A stretch of DNA of 64,000 bases from an uncultured Clostridia bacterium (GCA_946186665.1 CAMHOE010000010.1:1-64000), one strand, 5' to 3'; positions 34,821 to 43,814 are shown, counted from the first letter of the stretch. The notes: generated by a model from the sequence alone, not told the origin. Translations and numbers: made by a program.

Positions 34821-35106
34821 TCATTTCAAACTGTTCAGAACATTTGAGTATTCGTTCATTATGATAAAAATGCTTATGATCACAATTAAACCACCCATCA
34901 ACATAAATGAAAAGTTAACTTTTCTGCTGCGCTGGTGTATCCTCTGAATTGTATGTATTATATGTGCTGTATGTATCAGGATAAGCACCGTTGATATTGC
35001 TATCACTATATGAAGCTTCAAAGCCTTGATGATCGTTTAAATGAGGTTCGCTGTTAAAGCTTCCGTCATTATTGAAATCTGATTTATTATAAGGTGGGTA
35101 ATTCAC
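34821..35106 (-). pseudogene. Small Tyr/Asn-rich membrane protein, apparently frameshifted
   Basis: Frame A starts at 35106 (MNYPPYNKSDFNNDGSF...) and runs 63 codons of Pro/Tyr/Asn-rich, probably disordered sequence, ending at a TAA (34915-34917) just after CAGCAGAAAAGT. In another frame the text continues at once as VNFSFMLMGGLIVIISIFII, a clear transmembrane helix, then a short tail to 34821. Removing one A from the AAAA run joins them into about 95 residues with a C-terminal anchor. It could be a real mutation, a sequencing error or programmed slippage. The function is unknown. Confidence 0.55.
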
Positions 35107-35152
35107 AGATAATCGCCTCAGGTCGATAATAGTTTTGGATTAAAAGTAATTT

Positions 35153-36031
35153 TTATGTGTCTTGCTGAACGTATGAGATGGTAATAGTGCTTCCGTCACT
35201 TGTAATAAGTATCGGCGCGGTTCGTGTCAAGTAGTAATTCGTATTATAGGAGCCGAGCAGATCGAGAGTCTTTTCATCCTCAGGCTCCTCGTCGGAGGAG
35301 GTTATAATTGCATCTTTTGGAGTTGTTGAAGCTATAAGATCTTTAAGGGACTTCTGCCATTGTCCATGGTGCGGTATTTTTACAAGATCATAATGACCAC
35401 TGTGGTCGGAAAGATATTCTGTTAGTCTGTCATTTTCAGCGTCTCCGGTGAAAAGCATTTTGTTATCGCCGAATTGTATTGATGTAATAAGGGATGAATT
35501 ATTGCTTTCCTGATCAGGGTCAGTATATGTTTCCTGTTTTGGAGGGTCAACAATATAATCAACATCATCAAGAGAAAAGCTTAGTTCTTCGCGAACTGTG
35601 ACGGCATCAATGTTTTTGCTTTCCAGAGCAGATATATATTTATCATATTCGCTGCTTTCTTTTGGACAATTGCTTTGCAGCACATTGTCAATAGTCAATT
35701 CCTCGATGACTTTTTTTGCACCGCCCACATGATCTTTATCAAAATGCGTGATAATAAGATAGTCAAGTTTTTCAATGCCAAGTTCCCCGCATTTAGCGGC
35801 TATTGTTTTTCCGAAACCGCTTTCACCAGCATCGATAAGTACAGCACTGTCATCAGTGTAAAGCAAAAATGAATCCGCTTTACCTGCGTCAAAACAATAG
35901 ACATTCAGTTCAGAAACCGTGTCGGACGCTGTTTCTGAAATATCATTATCGCTTTGTTCTTTGCATCCGTACAAAGCGGAAGAAATCAGAAAAACCAGAG
36001 TCAATAATAATGCGGTAGTTCTGTTTTTCAT
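35153..36031 (-). CDS. ComEC-like metallo-beta-lactamase lipoprotein
   Basis: A signal peptide with lipobox (LISSALYGC) is followed by a metallo-beta-lactamase domain: ITHFDKDHVGG carries the metal ligands, NNSSLITSIQFGDNKMLFTGD fits the C-terminal half of ComEC, and KIPHHGQ and AIITSSDEE follow. These stand-alone ComEC/Rec2 C-terminal-like proteins are extracellular hydrolases of unknown substrate, perhaps nucleic acids. AGGAGTG stands before ATG 36031, 30 codons inside the longest frame. Confidence 0.88.
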   Translation of the reverse strand: MKNRTTALLLTLVFLISSALYGCKEQSDNDISETASDTVSELNVYCFDAGKADSFLLYTDDSAVLIDAGESGFGKTIAAKCGELGIEKLDYLIITHFDKDHVGGAKKVIEELTIDNVLQSNCPKESSEYDKYISALESKNIDAVTVREELSFSLDDVDYIVDPPKQETYTDPDQESNNSSLITSIQFGDNKMLFTGDAENDRLTEYLSDHSGHYDLVKIPHHGQWQKSLKDLIASTTPKDAIITSSDEEPEDEKTLDLLGSYNTNYYLTRTAPILITSDGSTITISYVQQDT

Positions 36032-36169
36032 TTTAATATCACTCCTGTTCGTGTGACTTTTGGAGCAAGCTATAAAATATGGGGAAAAGAGTGGACAAAT
36101 CACTACCCTGCAATATTTCAATAATTATAATGCACCGAACTTTTTGAGCCCGGTGCAATGATGAACAGA

Positions 36170-37255
36170 TCAGTATTTTATTGGGTTAGAGGACAGATAT
36201 TTCTTTACCATAAGCGCTACCTTGAATACAATAGCGTCCTCAAATTCTCTCAGGTCAAGACCGGTAAGCTTCTTGATTTTTTCAAGACGATACACAAGAG
36301 TATTTCTATGTACAAAGAGCTTTCTGGATGTTTCGGAAACATTAAGATTGTTCTCAAAGAAACGCTGTATTGTAAATAGGGTCTCCTGATCCAGAGACTC
36401 TATCGAGCCTCTCTTAAAGACTTCTTTAAGGAACATATCACAAAGTGTTGTGGGCAGCTGATAAACAAGTCTTGCGATACCAAGATTATCATAGCTGACG
36501 ATGGTACGTTCTGTATCAAATACCTTTCCGACCTCAAGAGCTACCTGAGCTTCTTTGAATGAACGCGCAAGATCCTTAATGCCTGTAACCGGAGTACCGA
36601 TACCGATAACGCAGTGAGTATAGAACTCGCCGGAGAGGGTATCAACAATCGAGCTTGCCAGCTTTTCAAGGTCTTTGGAGTCGATGTCACTTTTTATTTC
36701 TTTTACAAGAGCGATGTCTGTTTCATTGATATTGATAACGAAGTCCTTTGACTTGTCAGGAAAGAGGTTCTGGATAACATCATAAGCAGAAATATCCGTT
36801 TTTGAAGAAATCTTTATCAGGAAGCAGACTCTTGTAACATCTGAATTGAAGCGAAGCTCTCTGGACTTAAGATAAATATCACCCGGAAGAATGTTATCGA
36901 GAATAACATTCTTTATAAAGTTGCCTCTGTCGTATTTTTCATCATAATACTGTTTGATACTGCCAAGAGATATAGCAAGGATAGAAGCATACTTTTGTGC
37001 TGTATAGTCGTTGCCTGCTACAAAAACAGCATACTCACCGCGCGGCTTGTTGCCGAAGGACTTGTATGTATAGCCGTTGAGAACGAAAGGAGCCGCAGAG
37101 GTAAGCATTTCAGAAGTAATATGCTCATTGACCTCTCCTATCTTTCCAAGCTCACTGCAAGCGATAACGACGGAAGTCTCGTCAATGACACCGATGGTCC
37201 TGTCAATGGTGTCTCGCATCTGGTGTATAACACCCTGAAAAAGTCTGTTTGACAT
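36170..37255 (-). CDS. PucR/CdaR-type transcriptional regulator
   Basis: This 361-residue protein has an N-terminal sensor-like region (VIDETSVVIACSELGKIGE), a GGDEF-like middle as in CdaR (HCVIGIGTPVTGIKDLARSFKEAQVALEVG), and the C-terminal PucR helix-turn-helix (FFENNLNVSETSRKLFVHRN, TLVYRLEKIKKLTGLDLREF). The family often controls sugar-acid or purine genes, but no such genes are adjacent. Its promoter is seen at 37333-37361. The effector is unknown. Confidence 0.9.
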   Translation of the reverse strand: MSNRLFQGVIHQMRDTIDRTIGVIDETSVVIACSELGKIGEVNEHITSEMLTSAAPFVLNGYTYKSFGNKPRGEYAVFVAGNDYTAQKYASILAISLGSIKQYYDEKYDRGNFIKNVILDNILPGDIYLKSRELRFNSDVTRVCFLIKISSKTDISAYDVIQNLFPDKSKDFVININETDIALVKEIKSDIDSKDLEKLASSIVDTLSGEFYTHCVIGIGTPVTGIKDLARSFKEAQVALEVGKVFDTERTIVSYDNLGIARLVYQLPTTLCDMFLKEVFKRGSIESLDQETLFTIQRFFENNLNVSETSRKLFVHRNTLVYRLEKIKKLTGLDLREFEDAIVFKVALMVKKYLSSNPIKY

Positions 37256-37332
37256 ATATTTTCCCTCGCTTTAAAAATGTAAAGTTTTATATTATTTATA
37301 TATTGATACCCACTATCAATATTACTATATAC

Positions 37333-37361
37333 ATTTTACACAAATCAAAAAAAAAATGCAA
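37333..37361 (-). promoter_or_regulatory. Promoter of the PucR-type regulator
   Basis: On the minus strand TTGCAT (37361-37356), a 17-nt spacer that begins with nine T, and TAAAAT (37338-37333). A long T-tract as spacer may bend the DNA. The rest of the 37256-37887 spacer, except the repeat and promoter listed next, is AT-rich without a gene. Confidence 0.65.
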
Positions 37362-37732
37362 CCTTTTTATAAAAATTTCATGGAATTTTTATTGTAAAAC
37401 AGTCAAAAAATTATGGAACTTTACAGTGAGTGTGAATTATATAAGAATTGTATATCTAATATTTATTATTTCATTATAATAATTTATGAATATGAAATTA
37501 ATGAGAGAATAAAAATTATTCTCCCTTTGTTTTTTTACTTTACACTAAAAGAATAGTAGAGCTATATTTCATACAGCGAAGGCAAAACAATTTCATTTTC
37601 TCGGAATTATATATGCTCACAAGGGCACCGTAAGGGAAGTGTTTGTCGGAGAAACGCAGCCAGGAAGTGTTTCGGTTATATTGTCAGAGTGAGCACAAGT
37701 AAAAGCAAACCTGAATCTGGAGCACAGCCGTC

Positions 37733-37776
37733 TTGAATTATGGTGATCTGGCTGGCTTGAATTGTGGTGATCTGGC
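37733..37776 (+). repeat. Two 20-bp direct repeats before a promoter
   Basis: TTGAATTATGGTGATCTGGC (37733-37752) and TTGAATTGTGGTGATCTGGC (37757-37776) differ at one base and are 24 bp apart. The second ends 4 bp before the -35 box, a typical place for an activator. Confidence 0.85.
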
Positions 37777-37780
37777 ACTG

Positions 37781-37809
37781 TTGACTTGTAGGAAAATTTG
37801 GGGTATAAT
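37781..37809 (+). promoter_or_regulatory. Promoter of the zinc-ribbon membrane protein
   Basis: TTGACT (37781-37786), a 17-nt spacer and TATAAT (37804-37809) lie 78 nt before the start codon. Confidence 0.85.
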
Positions 37810-37887
37810 ATAGGCAGTATTTATTTCGTGATGTGCTGCGAAAAAATATGATTATCATTTAGTTAGTAATAAATAGGAGGAGATAAA

Positions 37888-39222
37888 ATGTATTATTGTA
37901 AACAATGTGGAAAGGTAGTACCGGATGGTGCTTCGGCTTGTACAGAGTGCGGAACTCAGACGGGTATCGGTACTCTTTTCTGTGAACATTGCGGCACAGC
38001 AAGACCGGCGGGATTTATGTTCTGTACAAAGTGCGGTCAGAAATATGATGACAGTGCGAATGTTCCCGGTGTGGGTTATAATGTTCCGACGACAATGGAC
38101 TACAACACACCAAACCCAGTATTTAATGCCCAACAGCCTGCTGCTCCGTATCCGACCCAGAATGCACAGCAGCCTGCTGCTCCGTATCCGACCCAGAATG
38201 CACAGCAGCCTGCTGCTCCGTATCCGACCCAGAATGTACAGCAGCCTGCATATCCTCAGAATATGCAGCAGCCTTATCAGAATAACGGATATGCAGTTCC
38301 TCAGCAGCAGTATGTTCAGCCCAAAGTATTCTGCCGCAGCTGCGGTAAAGAACTGACTCAGGGTATGACTGTCTGCGCTTCCTGCGGTACGGCAAAAGGT
38401 GAAGGTGAAGGTTTCTGCGCTCACTGCGGTACACAGGCTGTTCCCGGAGCAACTTCATGTGCGTCCTGCGGCAAGAGTCTTGCACCTCCGTTCAACTTTG
38501 GAAAGTATTTCAAGGGCTGGCTCGATAACCTTATAGGTTTGGTAAAAGAAAAGAACATCCTTATGATGATTGCACACATAGTTCCTCTTGCAATGTCAAT
38601 AGTTCTTATGGTGCTTATGTTCTTCCCGATGGCTTCATACAGCTTTAATGAAGCGATGACTTCCGTGTATCTTTTCCCCGCTCCAAATATGTTTGGCATT
38701 ACTGTTACAGGCGGAATTTTTGTTATTCTTTCACTTGTTCTTACTATCGCATTCTTCGGTCCCTTTGTACGTAAGATATTTACAAAAAGCAAAATGCTGG
38801 AGGCTGTTCTGTACTCCATGGTTTCCATATGTCACTGTATTGTACTGGCGGCTTTCGTTCTGTGCTTCCTTCTGAAGAGCAGTGATTTTTCGTATAAGCA
38901 TTCATATTTCTTTGGCGGAACAATGTCATTCTCCGTAATTGGATGGATAACTATGGTTCTGCTTGCACTTTCGGTTGCGTCAGGTGTTCTTTCATTTCTT
39001 GATAAAATGGGTGGAGATAAAACAGGCTCTGCTCAGGGTGTGACCGTACCGGCTGCAGCGCCTGTAGCGCCTGTAGCGTCTGCCGTACCCACAGCACCTG
39101 TAGCGCCTGCTGCTCCAGTTGCTCCTGATGCTTCTTCTGCATCTTTTGTACCCGGTGCTCCTGCTATGCCCGATATGCAGAATGTTCAGGAAAATCCTGT
39201 ACAGAATAACAATGCACAGTAA
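37888..39222 (+). CDS. Membrane protein with four zinc ribbons and repeats
   Basis: This 444-residue protein has two N-terminal zinc ribbons (CKQCG...CTECG and CEHCG...CTKCG). A Pro/Gln/Tyr-rich linker follows with three copies of a 12-residue unit (NAQQPAAPYPTQ). Two more ribbons (CRSCG...CASCG, CAHCG...CASCG) are followed by about four transmembrane helices (from IAHIVPLAMSIVLM) and an Ala-Pro-Val-rich C-terminal tail. GGAGGAGA precedes the ATG. It is monocistronic with a strong terminator. The function is unknown. Confidence 0.8.
   Translation: MYYCKQCGKVVPDGASACTECGTQTGIGTLFCEHCGTARPAGFMFCTKCGQKYDDSANVPGVGYNVPTTMDYNTPNPVFNAQQPAAPYPTQNAQQPAAPYPTQNAQQPAAPYPTQNVQQPAYPQNMQQPYQNNGYAVPQQQYVQPKVFCRSCGKELTQGMTVCASCGTAKGEGEGFCAHCGTQAVPGATSCASCGKSLAPPFNFGKYFKGWLDNLIGLVKEKNILMMIAHIVPLAMSIVLMVLMFFPMASYSFNEAMTSVYLFPAPNMFGITVTGGIFVILSLVLTIAFFGPFVRKIFTKSKMLEAVLYSMVSICHCIVLAAFVLCFLLKSSDFSYKHSYFFGGTMSFSVIGWITMVLLALSVASGVLSFLDKMGGDKTGSAQGVTVPAAAPVAPVASAVPTAPVAPAAPVAPDASSASFVPGAPAMPDMQNVQENPVQNNNAQ
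38125..38232 (+). repeat. Three tandem 36-bp repeats inside the zinc-ribbon gene
   Basis: Units at 38125-38160, 38161-38196 and 38197-38232 are almost identical (the last two are the same), with a partial fourth. Each keeps the frame and encodes NAQQPAAPYPTQ, so copy number could change without breaking the gene. Confidence 0.93.
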
Positions 39223-39240
39223 TAAGTACATATAATAATA

Positions 39241-39285
39241 AAAACAACAAGCGGGTATCCGATAAAGATATCCGCTTGTTGTTTT
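39241..39285 (+). terminator. Bidirectional terminator
   Basis: A 19-bp stem (39241-39259 with 39267-39285, one G-T pair) has A-run and T-run ends, so it can serve both strands: the zinc-ribbon gene on plus and the SDR gene on minus. Confidence 0.9.
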
Positions 39286-39311
39286 ATATATTATCAATAC
39301 GTTTTCGAATA

Positions 39312-39360
39312 CGTTTTCGCTGTGCGAAAACGCACTGCCATTCCACTTTCCACATTTCAC
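39312..39360. repeat. CGTTTTCG hairpin and GTGGAA-type repeat, copy 2
   Basis: CGTTTTCGC-TGT-GCGAAAACG (39312-39332) is a 9-bp hairpin preceded by a direct copy of CGTTTTCG. On the minus strand 39338-39360 reads GTGAAATGTGGAAAGTGGAA then TGG, matching the repeat at 25150-25174. Confidence 0.75.
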
Positions 39361-39372
39361 ATTTATATTAAA

Positions 39373-40104
39373 TCACATTACGATACCGCCGTTTACTCCG
39401 ATGACCTGTCCGGTAATAAAAGATGAATCTTCTTGTGCGAGAAAAAATACAGTTCGCGCAATATCTTCTGGGCTGCCAAGTGTTCCTGTAGGAGTCTCTT
39501 CTTTCAGAGCATCAAGGTCTGAGCGGGATAGTCCCGACAGCATTTCAGTCTGAATTACTCCCGGCGCAACACAATTTACGGTTATGCCGCTCGGACCCAC
39601 TTCAGAGGCAAGTGCCTTTGTCAGTCCGATAATACCGGCTTTGGCTGCTGAATAATGAACCTCGCATGAGCCGCCCACCTGACCCCACATGGAGGAGATG
39701 TTTATTATCCTGCCGTTTTTTTTTCGTATCATATAGGGGAGGGCTGACCGGCAGCAATAAAAAACACTGCTGAGATTTGTTGACAGCATGATATTCCAGT
39801 CCTGATTGGTAATATCCGTAAACAGTTTTGTTTGCGCAATGCCAGCATTGTTGACAAGCACATCAACTCCATTGTATCTTTCTTCAATAAATGCGAACAT
39901 TTTCTTTACATCATCCGGATCCGAAACATCGGCTTTTATTATATCCGCATGACATCCATTTGAAATTATCTCGTTGTAAAGCTTGTGTGCAGACACATCG
40001 GAATGATTAAAGTTAATTATCACATTATCTCCGGAAAGAGAGAAAAGCCGCGCAGCAGCGGCACCTATACCCCTTGAAGAGCCTGTAATTAGTATATTTC
40101 TCAT
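39373..40104 (-). CDS. SDR oxidoreductase, likely EF-P 5-aminopentanone reductase
   Basis: This 243-residue short-chain dehydrogenase has the TGSSRGIG cofactor loop, NNAG, catalytic Ser in ISSMWGQVGGSCEVHYSAAK with YxxxK, and NCVAPGVI. The ISSMWGQVG...CEVHYSAAKAG stretch matches what I know of YmfI-like enzymes, which reduce a 5-aminopentanone group on elongation factor P; FabG (3-oxoacyl-ACP reductase) is the alternative. No fatty-acid genes are nearby, which favours the EF-P role. Its ATG overlaps the flavin reductase stop (ATGA). Confidence 0.8.
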   Translation of the reverse strand: MRNILITGSSRGIGAAAARLFSLSGDNVIINFNHSDVSAHKLYNEIISNGCHADIIKADVSDPDDVKKMFAFIEERYNGVDVLVNNAGIAQTKLFTDITNQDWNIMLSTNLSSVFYCCRSALPYMIRKKNGRIINISSMWGQVGGSCEVHYSAAKAGIIGLTKALASEVGPSGITVNCVAPGVIQTEMLSGLSRSDLDALKEETPTGTLGSPEDIARTVFFLAQEDSSFITGQVIGVNGGIVM

Positions 40105-40610
40105 GATTTTTTCAGCACACTTATTATTTCTCCCACAAATATCTCGTGCCAGTCATTGTCGGAATAGAAGGTTTCTGAAAGTGTTTTATCGCAGAAGCTT
40201 TCCGAAGTCATCCTTTGCTTATATAGTTTTTTGCACACAAGTACAAGCTCAGCCTGTTCAAAGTAAGGAGCGGATGCATCGAATACAGGAACAAGACCTG
40301 TTTCCTTGATCTTATCCACATCTCTGCCTGAGTTCGCGCCACAGAAAGCAAGCACCTTTTTCATTTCGCCTCCGAAGAAGGAAAGGGAGAAATAATCGCT
40401 TTTGTCAATGAAATCAATTGTGTATCTGCTGTCACGTATGAATGTGAAGGAAACATTTTTGTTCCACAGTACACCAACGCCGCCCCAGCTGGCAGTCATT
40501 GTGTTGAAGCCATTGCTGTCTCCTGCGGTGACAAGCATCCATTCACTGCCGATTTTTTTGAAGAAATTATCATTTAGTGTAGTAATATCCACGTTTGTAA
40601 AGCTGCTCAT
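40101..40610 (-). CDS. Flavin reductase-like protein
   Basis: This 169-residue protein of the flavin reductase-like FMN-binding family shows NTMTASWGGVGVLWNKNVSF, IRDSRYTIDFI and YFSLSFFGGE. Such proteins bind FMN and often reduce flavin or metal centres in anaerobes. GGAGG stands before ATG 40610, preferred over a start 32 codons upstream. It is co-transcribed with the SDR gene. Confidence 0.87.
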   Translation of the reverse strand: MSSFTNVDITTLNDNFFKKIGSEWMLVTAGDSNGFNTMTASWGGVGVLWNKNVSFTFIRDSRYTIDFIDKSDYFSLSFFGGEMKKVLAFCGANSGRDVDKIKETGLVPVFDASAPYFEQAELVLVCKKLYKQRMTSESFCDKTLSETFYSDNDWHEIFVGEIISVLKKS

Positions 40611-40638
40611 AAATAACCTCCGTAAAACAATATTATTA

Positions 40639-41532
40639 TTAAGATATAAGGCCAATGATAAGTCTGGTGATAAAATATCCGGCTGCTGTCCCCAATATAG
40701 CAACACAGATACAGATAATGATGTTCAGCAGTGTGTCTTTGGTGCTGCTTTCATTTTTGTTTTTCATGACGGTGAGTACGGTTACATTGTCCTTGCTTCC
40801 GTTCTCAATGGCTCTTTCTGCCAGTTCCCTTGCAAGGATATCATATTCAGCATTGTTTTCGATTATGTCGATAATATCCTCATTTTCAAGTCCGTCAGTC
40901 ATTCCGTCAGAACAAATGATAATTATATCATCAGGCTCCAGAGAAATACCCTTTTGCTCATATAATGATATCTTCATTTCTTCAGGAGCTATACCGATGT
41001 GCTGAAAAAGCTGATGACTTCTTCTGTCCTTTTTGGCTTGTTCTTTAGTGATAAGACCTGCTTCCACCATCTGCGCTGTAACAGTGTGATCCTTTGACAG
41101 CTGTGTAAGACTGCCTTTCGAATACAAGAAAACCTTACTGTCGCCGATATTATAGATATCAGCGCCGATGTCGTTTACAGCTGCCATAGCTATAGTGGTG
41201 CCGGAACGCTTTCCGGTTTCCTTTACTTTTTCACATATTTTATTGTTTGCTTTATCTATGCATGACGAAACACTTTCTGTTTCAGGCAGCTGTTCGGCGC
41301 TTAGTTCTTTAAGGCTTTGTACAGTTGTAAGTGAAGCAAACTCGCCGTCACTTTCTCCTCCCATTCCGTCAGCAACAGCAAAAATACCATTGTTATAATC
41401 TTCTGAAAACATCATTTCTTTCTGGTTCGGATCTTCAGAATATCTGCCGTTGACATAGTAATTATCCTGATTCATTTTGCGTGTGGTTCCTCTGTTGGTA
41501 TATAAGCTGACAGAGAATTTTTTTCGAGCCAT
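40639..41532 (-). CDS. PP2C-type Ser/Thr phosphatase with C-terminal anchor
   Basis: The PP2C motifs are in order: TNRGTTRKMNQDNYYV, FAVADGMGGESDGEFAS with metal-binding Asp and Gly, SGTTIAMAAV, IYNIGDSKVFLY, LSKDHT, CSDGMTDGL and GSKDNVTVL. One transmembrane helix ends the protein (LNIIICICVAILGTAAGYF). It would reverse phosphorylation by a PASTA-type kinase, but no kinase is next to it. GGTGATC precedes ATG 41532. Confidence 0.92.
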   Translation of the reverse strand: MARKKFSVSLYTNRGTTRKMNQDNYYVNGRYSEDPNQKEMMFSEDYNNGIFAVADGMGGESDGEFASLTTVQSLKELSAEQLPETESVSSCIDKANNKICEKVKETGKRSGTTIAMAAVNDIGADIYNIGDSKVFLYSKGSLTQLSKDHTVTAQMVEAGLITKEQAKKDRRSHQLFQHIGIAPEEMKISLYEQKGISLEPDDIIIICSDGMTDGLENEDIIDIIENNAEYDILARELAERAIENGSKDNVTVLTVMKNKNESSTKDTLLNIIICICVAILGTAAGYFITRLIIGLIS

Positions 41533-41674
41533 AATGATCACCGGTTTCCGTAATAATATATACAACAATTCTACCATTATTTTACAGGATTTTCAATAAA
41601 ATATACGATTTTGTTTGTATAGAAATTATGAGATAAAAAAATCCGAAATTTTTAATAAAATTACTAAAAAACTA

Positions 41675-41703
41675 TGGAGAAATAATAATTTTTATGTTAT
41701 AAT
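41675..41703 (+). promoter_or_regulatory. Probable promoter of ppa
   Basis: TGGAGA (41675-41680), a 17-nt spacer and TATAAT (41698-41703). The -35 is weak. Confidence 0.45.
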
Positions 41704-41801
41704 CTGTTTATATAATGATATGGCAGTCCGTAAAACACTGGATTTTGGCTGTGTTTTATAGACGGCTGAATAATAATATATTTTAAGGAGATGCATCTAT
41801 T

Positions 41802-42338
41802 ATGCAAAATATTTGGCACGATATGGATTCCTCAAGGATCACACCGGAGAATTTTATGGTGGTAATAGAGATCCCAAAGGGCAGCAAGGCTAAATATGAG
41901 CTTGACAAACAAAGCGGTCTTCTGAAGCTTGACCGTATCCTGCACACATCTACACATTATCCTGCAAACTACGGATTTATACCTCGTACATATGCAGACG
42001 ACCTTGATCCTCTTGATGTGCTTGTGCTTTGTTCTGAACAGATTTTCCCGCTGACGCTTATCCAGTGTTATCCGATCGGTGTTATAACCATGCTTGATAA
42101 CGGCAGAAATGATGAGAAAATCATTGCTATACCCTTCAATGATCCTACCTATAACGGCTATAATGATATATCTGATCTGCCTGCACATATCTTTGACGAA
42201 ATGACTCATTTCTTCTCAGTTTATAAATCTCTGGAGAATAAGGAAACTGTAGTTGATGAGGTAAAGGGCAGGGAAGAGGCTTTGAAGGTAATTGAGGCCA
42301 CTATAGAAAGCTACAAGGAAAAATTCAATACCGTATGA
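41802..42338 (+). CDS. ppa: Inorganic pyrophosphatase, family I
   Basis: This enzyme hydrolyses pyrophosphate with Mg2+. It has EIPKGSKAKYELDKQSGLLKL split across the active site, YPANYGFIPRTYADDLDPLDVLVL with the metal-binding aspartates, and IGVITMLDNGRNDEKIIAIP. The 178-residue length is typical. Family I is less usual than the DHH type in many Firmicutes but common in Ruminococcus relatives. AAGGAGATG precedes the ATG. Confidence 0.95.
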   Translation: MQNIWHDMDSSRITPENFMVVIEIPKGSKAKYELDKQSGLLKLDRILHTSTHYPANYGFIPRTYADDLDPLDVLVLCSEQIFPLTLIQCYPIGVITMLDNGRNDEKIIAIPFNDPTYNGYNDISDLPAHIFDEMTHFFSVYKSLENKETVVDEVKGREEALKVIEATIESYKEKFNTV

Positions 42339-42375
42339 TAAAACGGTATCTCCAAAATGAAAGGACTATCACTTA

Positions 42376-43638
42376 ATGGAAAAGGAATTAAGGAATAATG
42401 ATGCTGAAAATACAGCAGAACAAACGGAGGAAAATGTAACAGAATCTGAACAGGAAAACAAGACAGAAAAGGTATCTGATAATAAGAAAATTGCTGTAAA
42501 AAGCGAAACTGATGTATCCTTTGACGAAACAGAGACAGGTAAAGGGCATAAAGGCAGAAAGAAAAAAAATAAAGTAGTTGTTATAAATGTTCCTAAAAAG
42601 AAAAAGCCGCTGTCAACACCGTCTCAGATACTTAGGATTTTTATTGTCATAGCTTTTGTTGTTACACTGTTCTTTCTGACCTATCCGTTTTTGTATACAC
42701 ATCTGTATATAAGCGATGATCTGAATATAACCCCTGATATTGATAATGCTTATAGAAAGCTTGCCTCTCAGGAGGAAATAAACAAAGCAGAAGCAGAGCT
42801 GAAAAAAGCCTACGAAAGTCTTGTTGAAGCGCCGAAGGAGGACGATAAAGAGGAAAGCACAGAAGCTTCCGAAGCCTCTGAAAACTCTGCTGAGAATGCA
42901 GAACCATCCTATGATGCTGATGAAGGTACTCTGATCAGGTCTATAGACACTGCAAATTATGAATGGACATACACAATAGCTGATGGTGTCGATATAGAAT
43001 CTATTGCAAGTCTTATAGATGAAGCAAGAAGCATAGATCGTGACAAGTATACAGAAAAGTCTGTAAATGCTTTGAATAAGTCATTGCTTCAGGCACAGAA
43101 GCTTTTGTGTGCAAAGGTGGTTATATCCCAGAGTGCGCTTCAGATGATGCTGGGCGGATCTGTCGGTGAAGCTTTCGGAAACTATGGTTCTGCATGGGAT
43201 TCGATATTACACGGTATATGTTCGTTTGCGTTGGCTATAATACCTATAGTGGGTTTCTTTGCGGCAACATTTGACAGGAAGCGTCACATCAAGCACGTTA
43301 TCATAATGATAGGCGTGGTGCTTGCGATTGCGGATATCTTCCTTACCATATACCCATATATCGGTATAGGAGCGGTGTTGTCTGTAATTATGTATCTGTT
43401 CATTGGTGCTTTGAATATTGCAAGCATATATGCGTTACAGCAGGAAAGATTTATAGTAAATCATCCTGAGATGGAGCCGGAATTTACCGAGAAGCATCCC
43501 CAATTTGTCAAGGCTTTACTCAATGCAAAAACCTTTGGCGCACTTAAAATGCCCACAGCAAAAGAAAAAGAATATAAAGCTGCAAAGAATGCTCAGAAGC
43601 GTAATACCAAAAGAAGAAAAGCAAATAAAACTTTTTGA
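42376..43638 (+). CDS. Membrane protein with FIVAR-like segments
   Basis: The first 75 residues are highly charged, ending in KVVVINVPKKKKPL. One transmembrane helix (ILRIFIVIAFVVTLFFLTYPF) leads to an extracytoplasmic region with FIVAR-like text (INKAEAELKKAYESL, then IASLIDEARSIDRDKYTEKSVNALNKSLLQA). Three or four helices follow (ILHGICSFALAIIPIVGFFA onwards), and the tail is Lys-rich. I do not recognise a full-length family. It starts 37 nt after ppa and may be in the same transcript. Confidence 0.7.
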   Translation: MEKELRNNDAENTAEQTEENVTESEQENKTEKVSDNKKIAVKSETDVSFDETETGKGHKGRKKKNKVVVINVPKKKKPLSTPSQILRIFIVIAFVVTLFFLTYPFLYTHLYISDDLNITPDIDNAYRKLASQEEINKAEAELKKAYESLVEAPKEDDKEESTEASEASENSAENAEPSYDADEGTLIRSIDTANYEWTYTIADGVDIESIASLIDEARSIDRDKYTEKSVNALNKSLLQAQKLLCAKVVISQSALQMMLGGSVGEAFGNYGSAWDSILHGICSFALAIIPIVGFFAATFDRKRHIKHVIIMIGVVLAIADIFLTIYPYIGIGAVLSVIMYLFIGALNIASIYALQQERFIVNHPEMEPEFTEKHPQFVKALLNAKTFGALKMPTAKEKEYKAAKNAQKRNTKRRKANKTF

Positions 43639-43814
43639 TTTTTAATGGTCGGTACTTATTGGTCAGTGGATAGTGATGAACTTAAGGTTATCAAAAGTTT
43701 TTCAGATACCTTCCACTTTCAGTATTGATCTAAAGTTTGAGACATCATGTAGCATCGGAAATAATATTTGTATTTTATTATAATTGGGAACAATAAAAAC
43801 AAGGAGTGATAAAA

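Noticed and set aside
38125..38232. CRISPR-like array
   Set aside because: The units are directly adjacent with no spacers and encode a protein repeat in frame.
37855..38485. Long minus-strand frames opposite the zinc-ribbon gene
   Set aside because: They are Leu/Arg/Ser repeats made by the 36-bp tandem repeats of the real gene on plus.
39373..40104. FabG of fatty acid synthesis
   Set aside because: No acyl-carrier or fab genes are nearby and the active-site stretch fits YmfI-like EF-P modification better, though FabG cannot be excluded.
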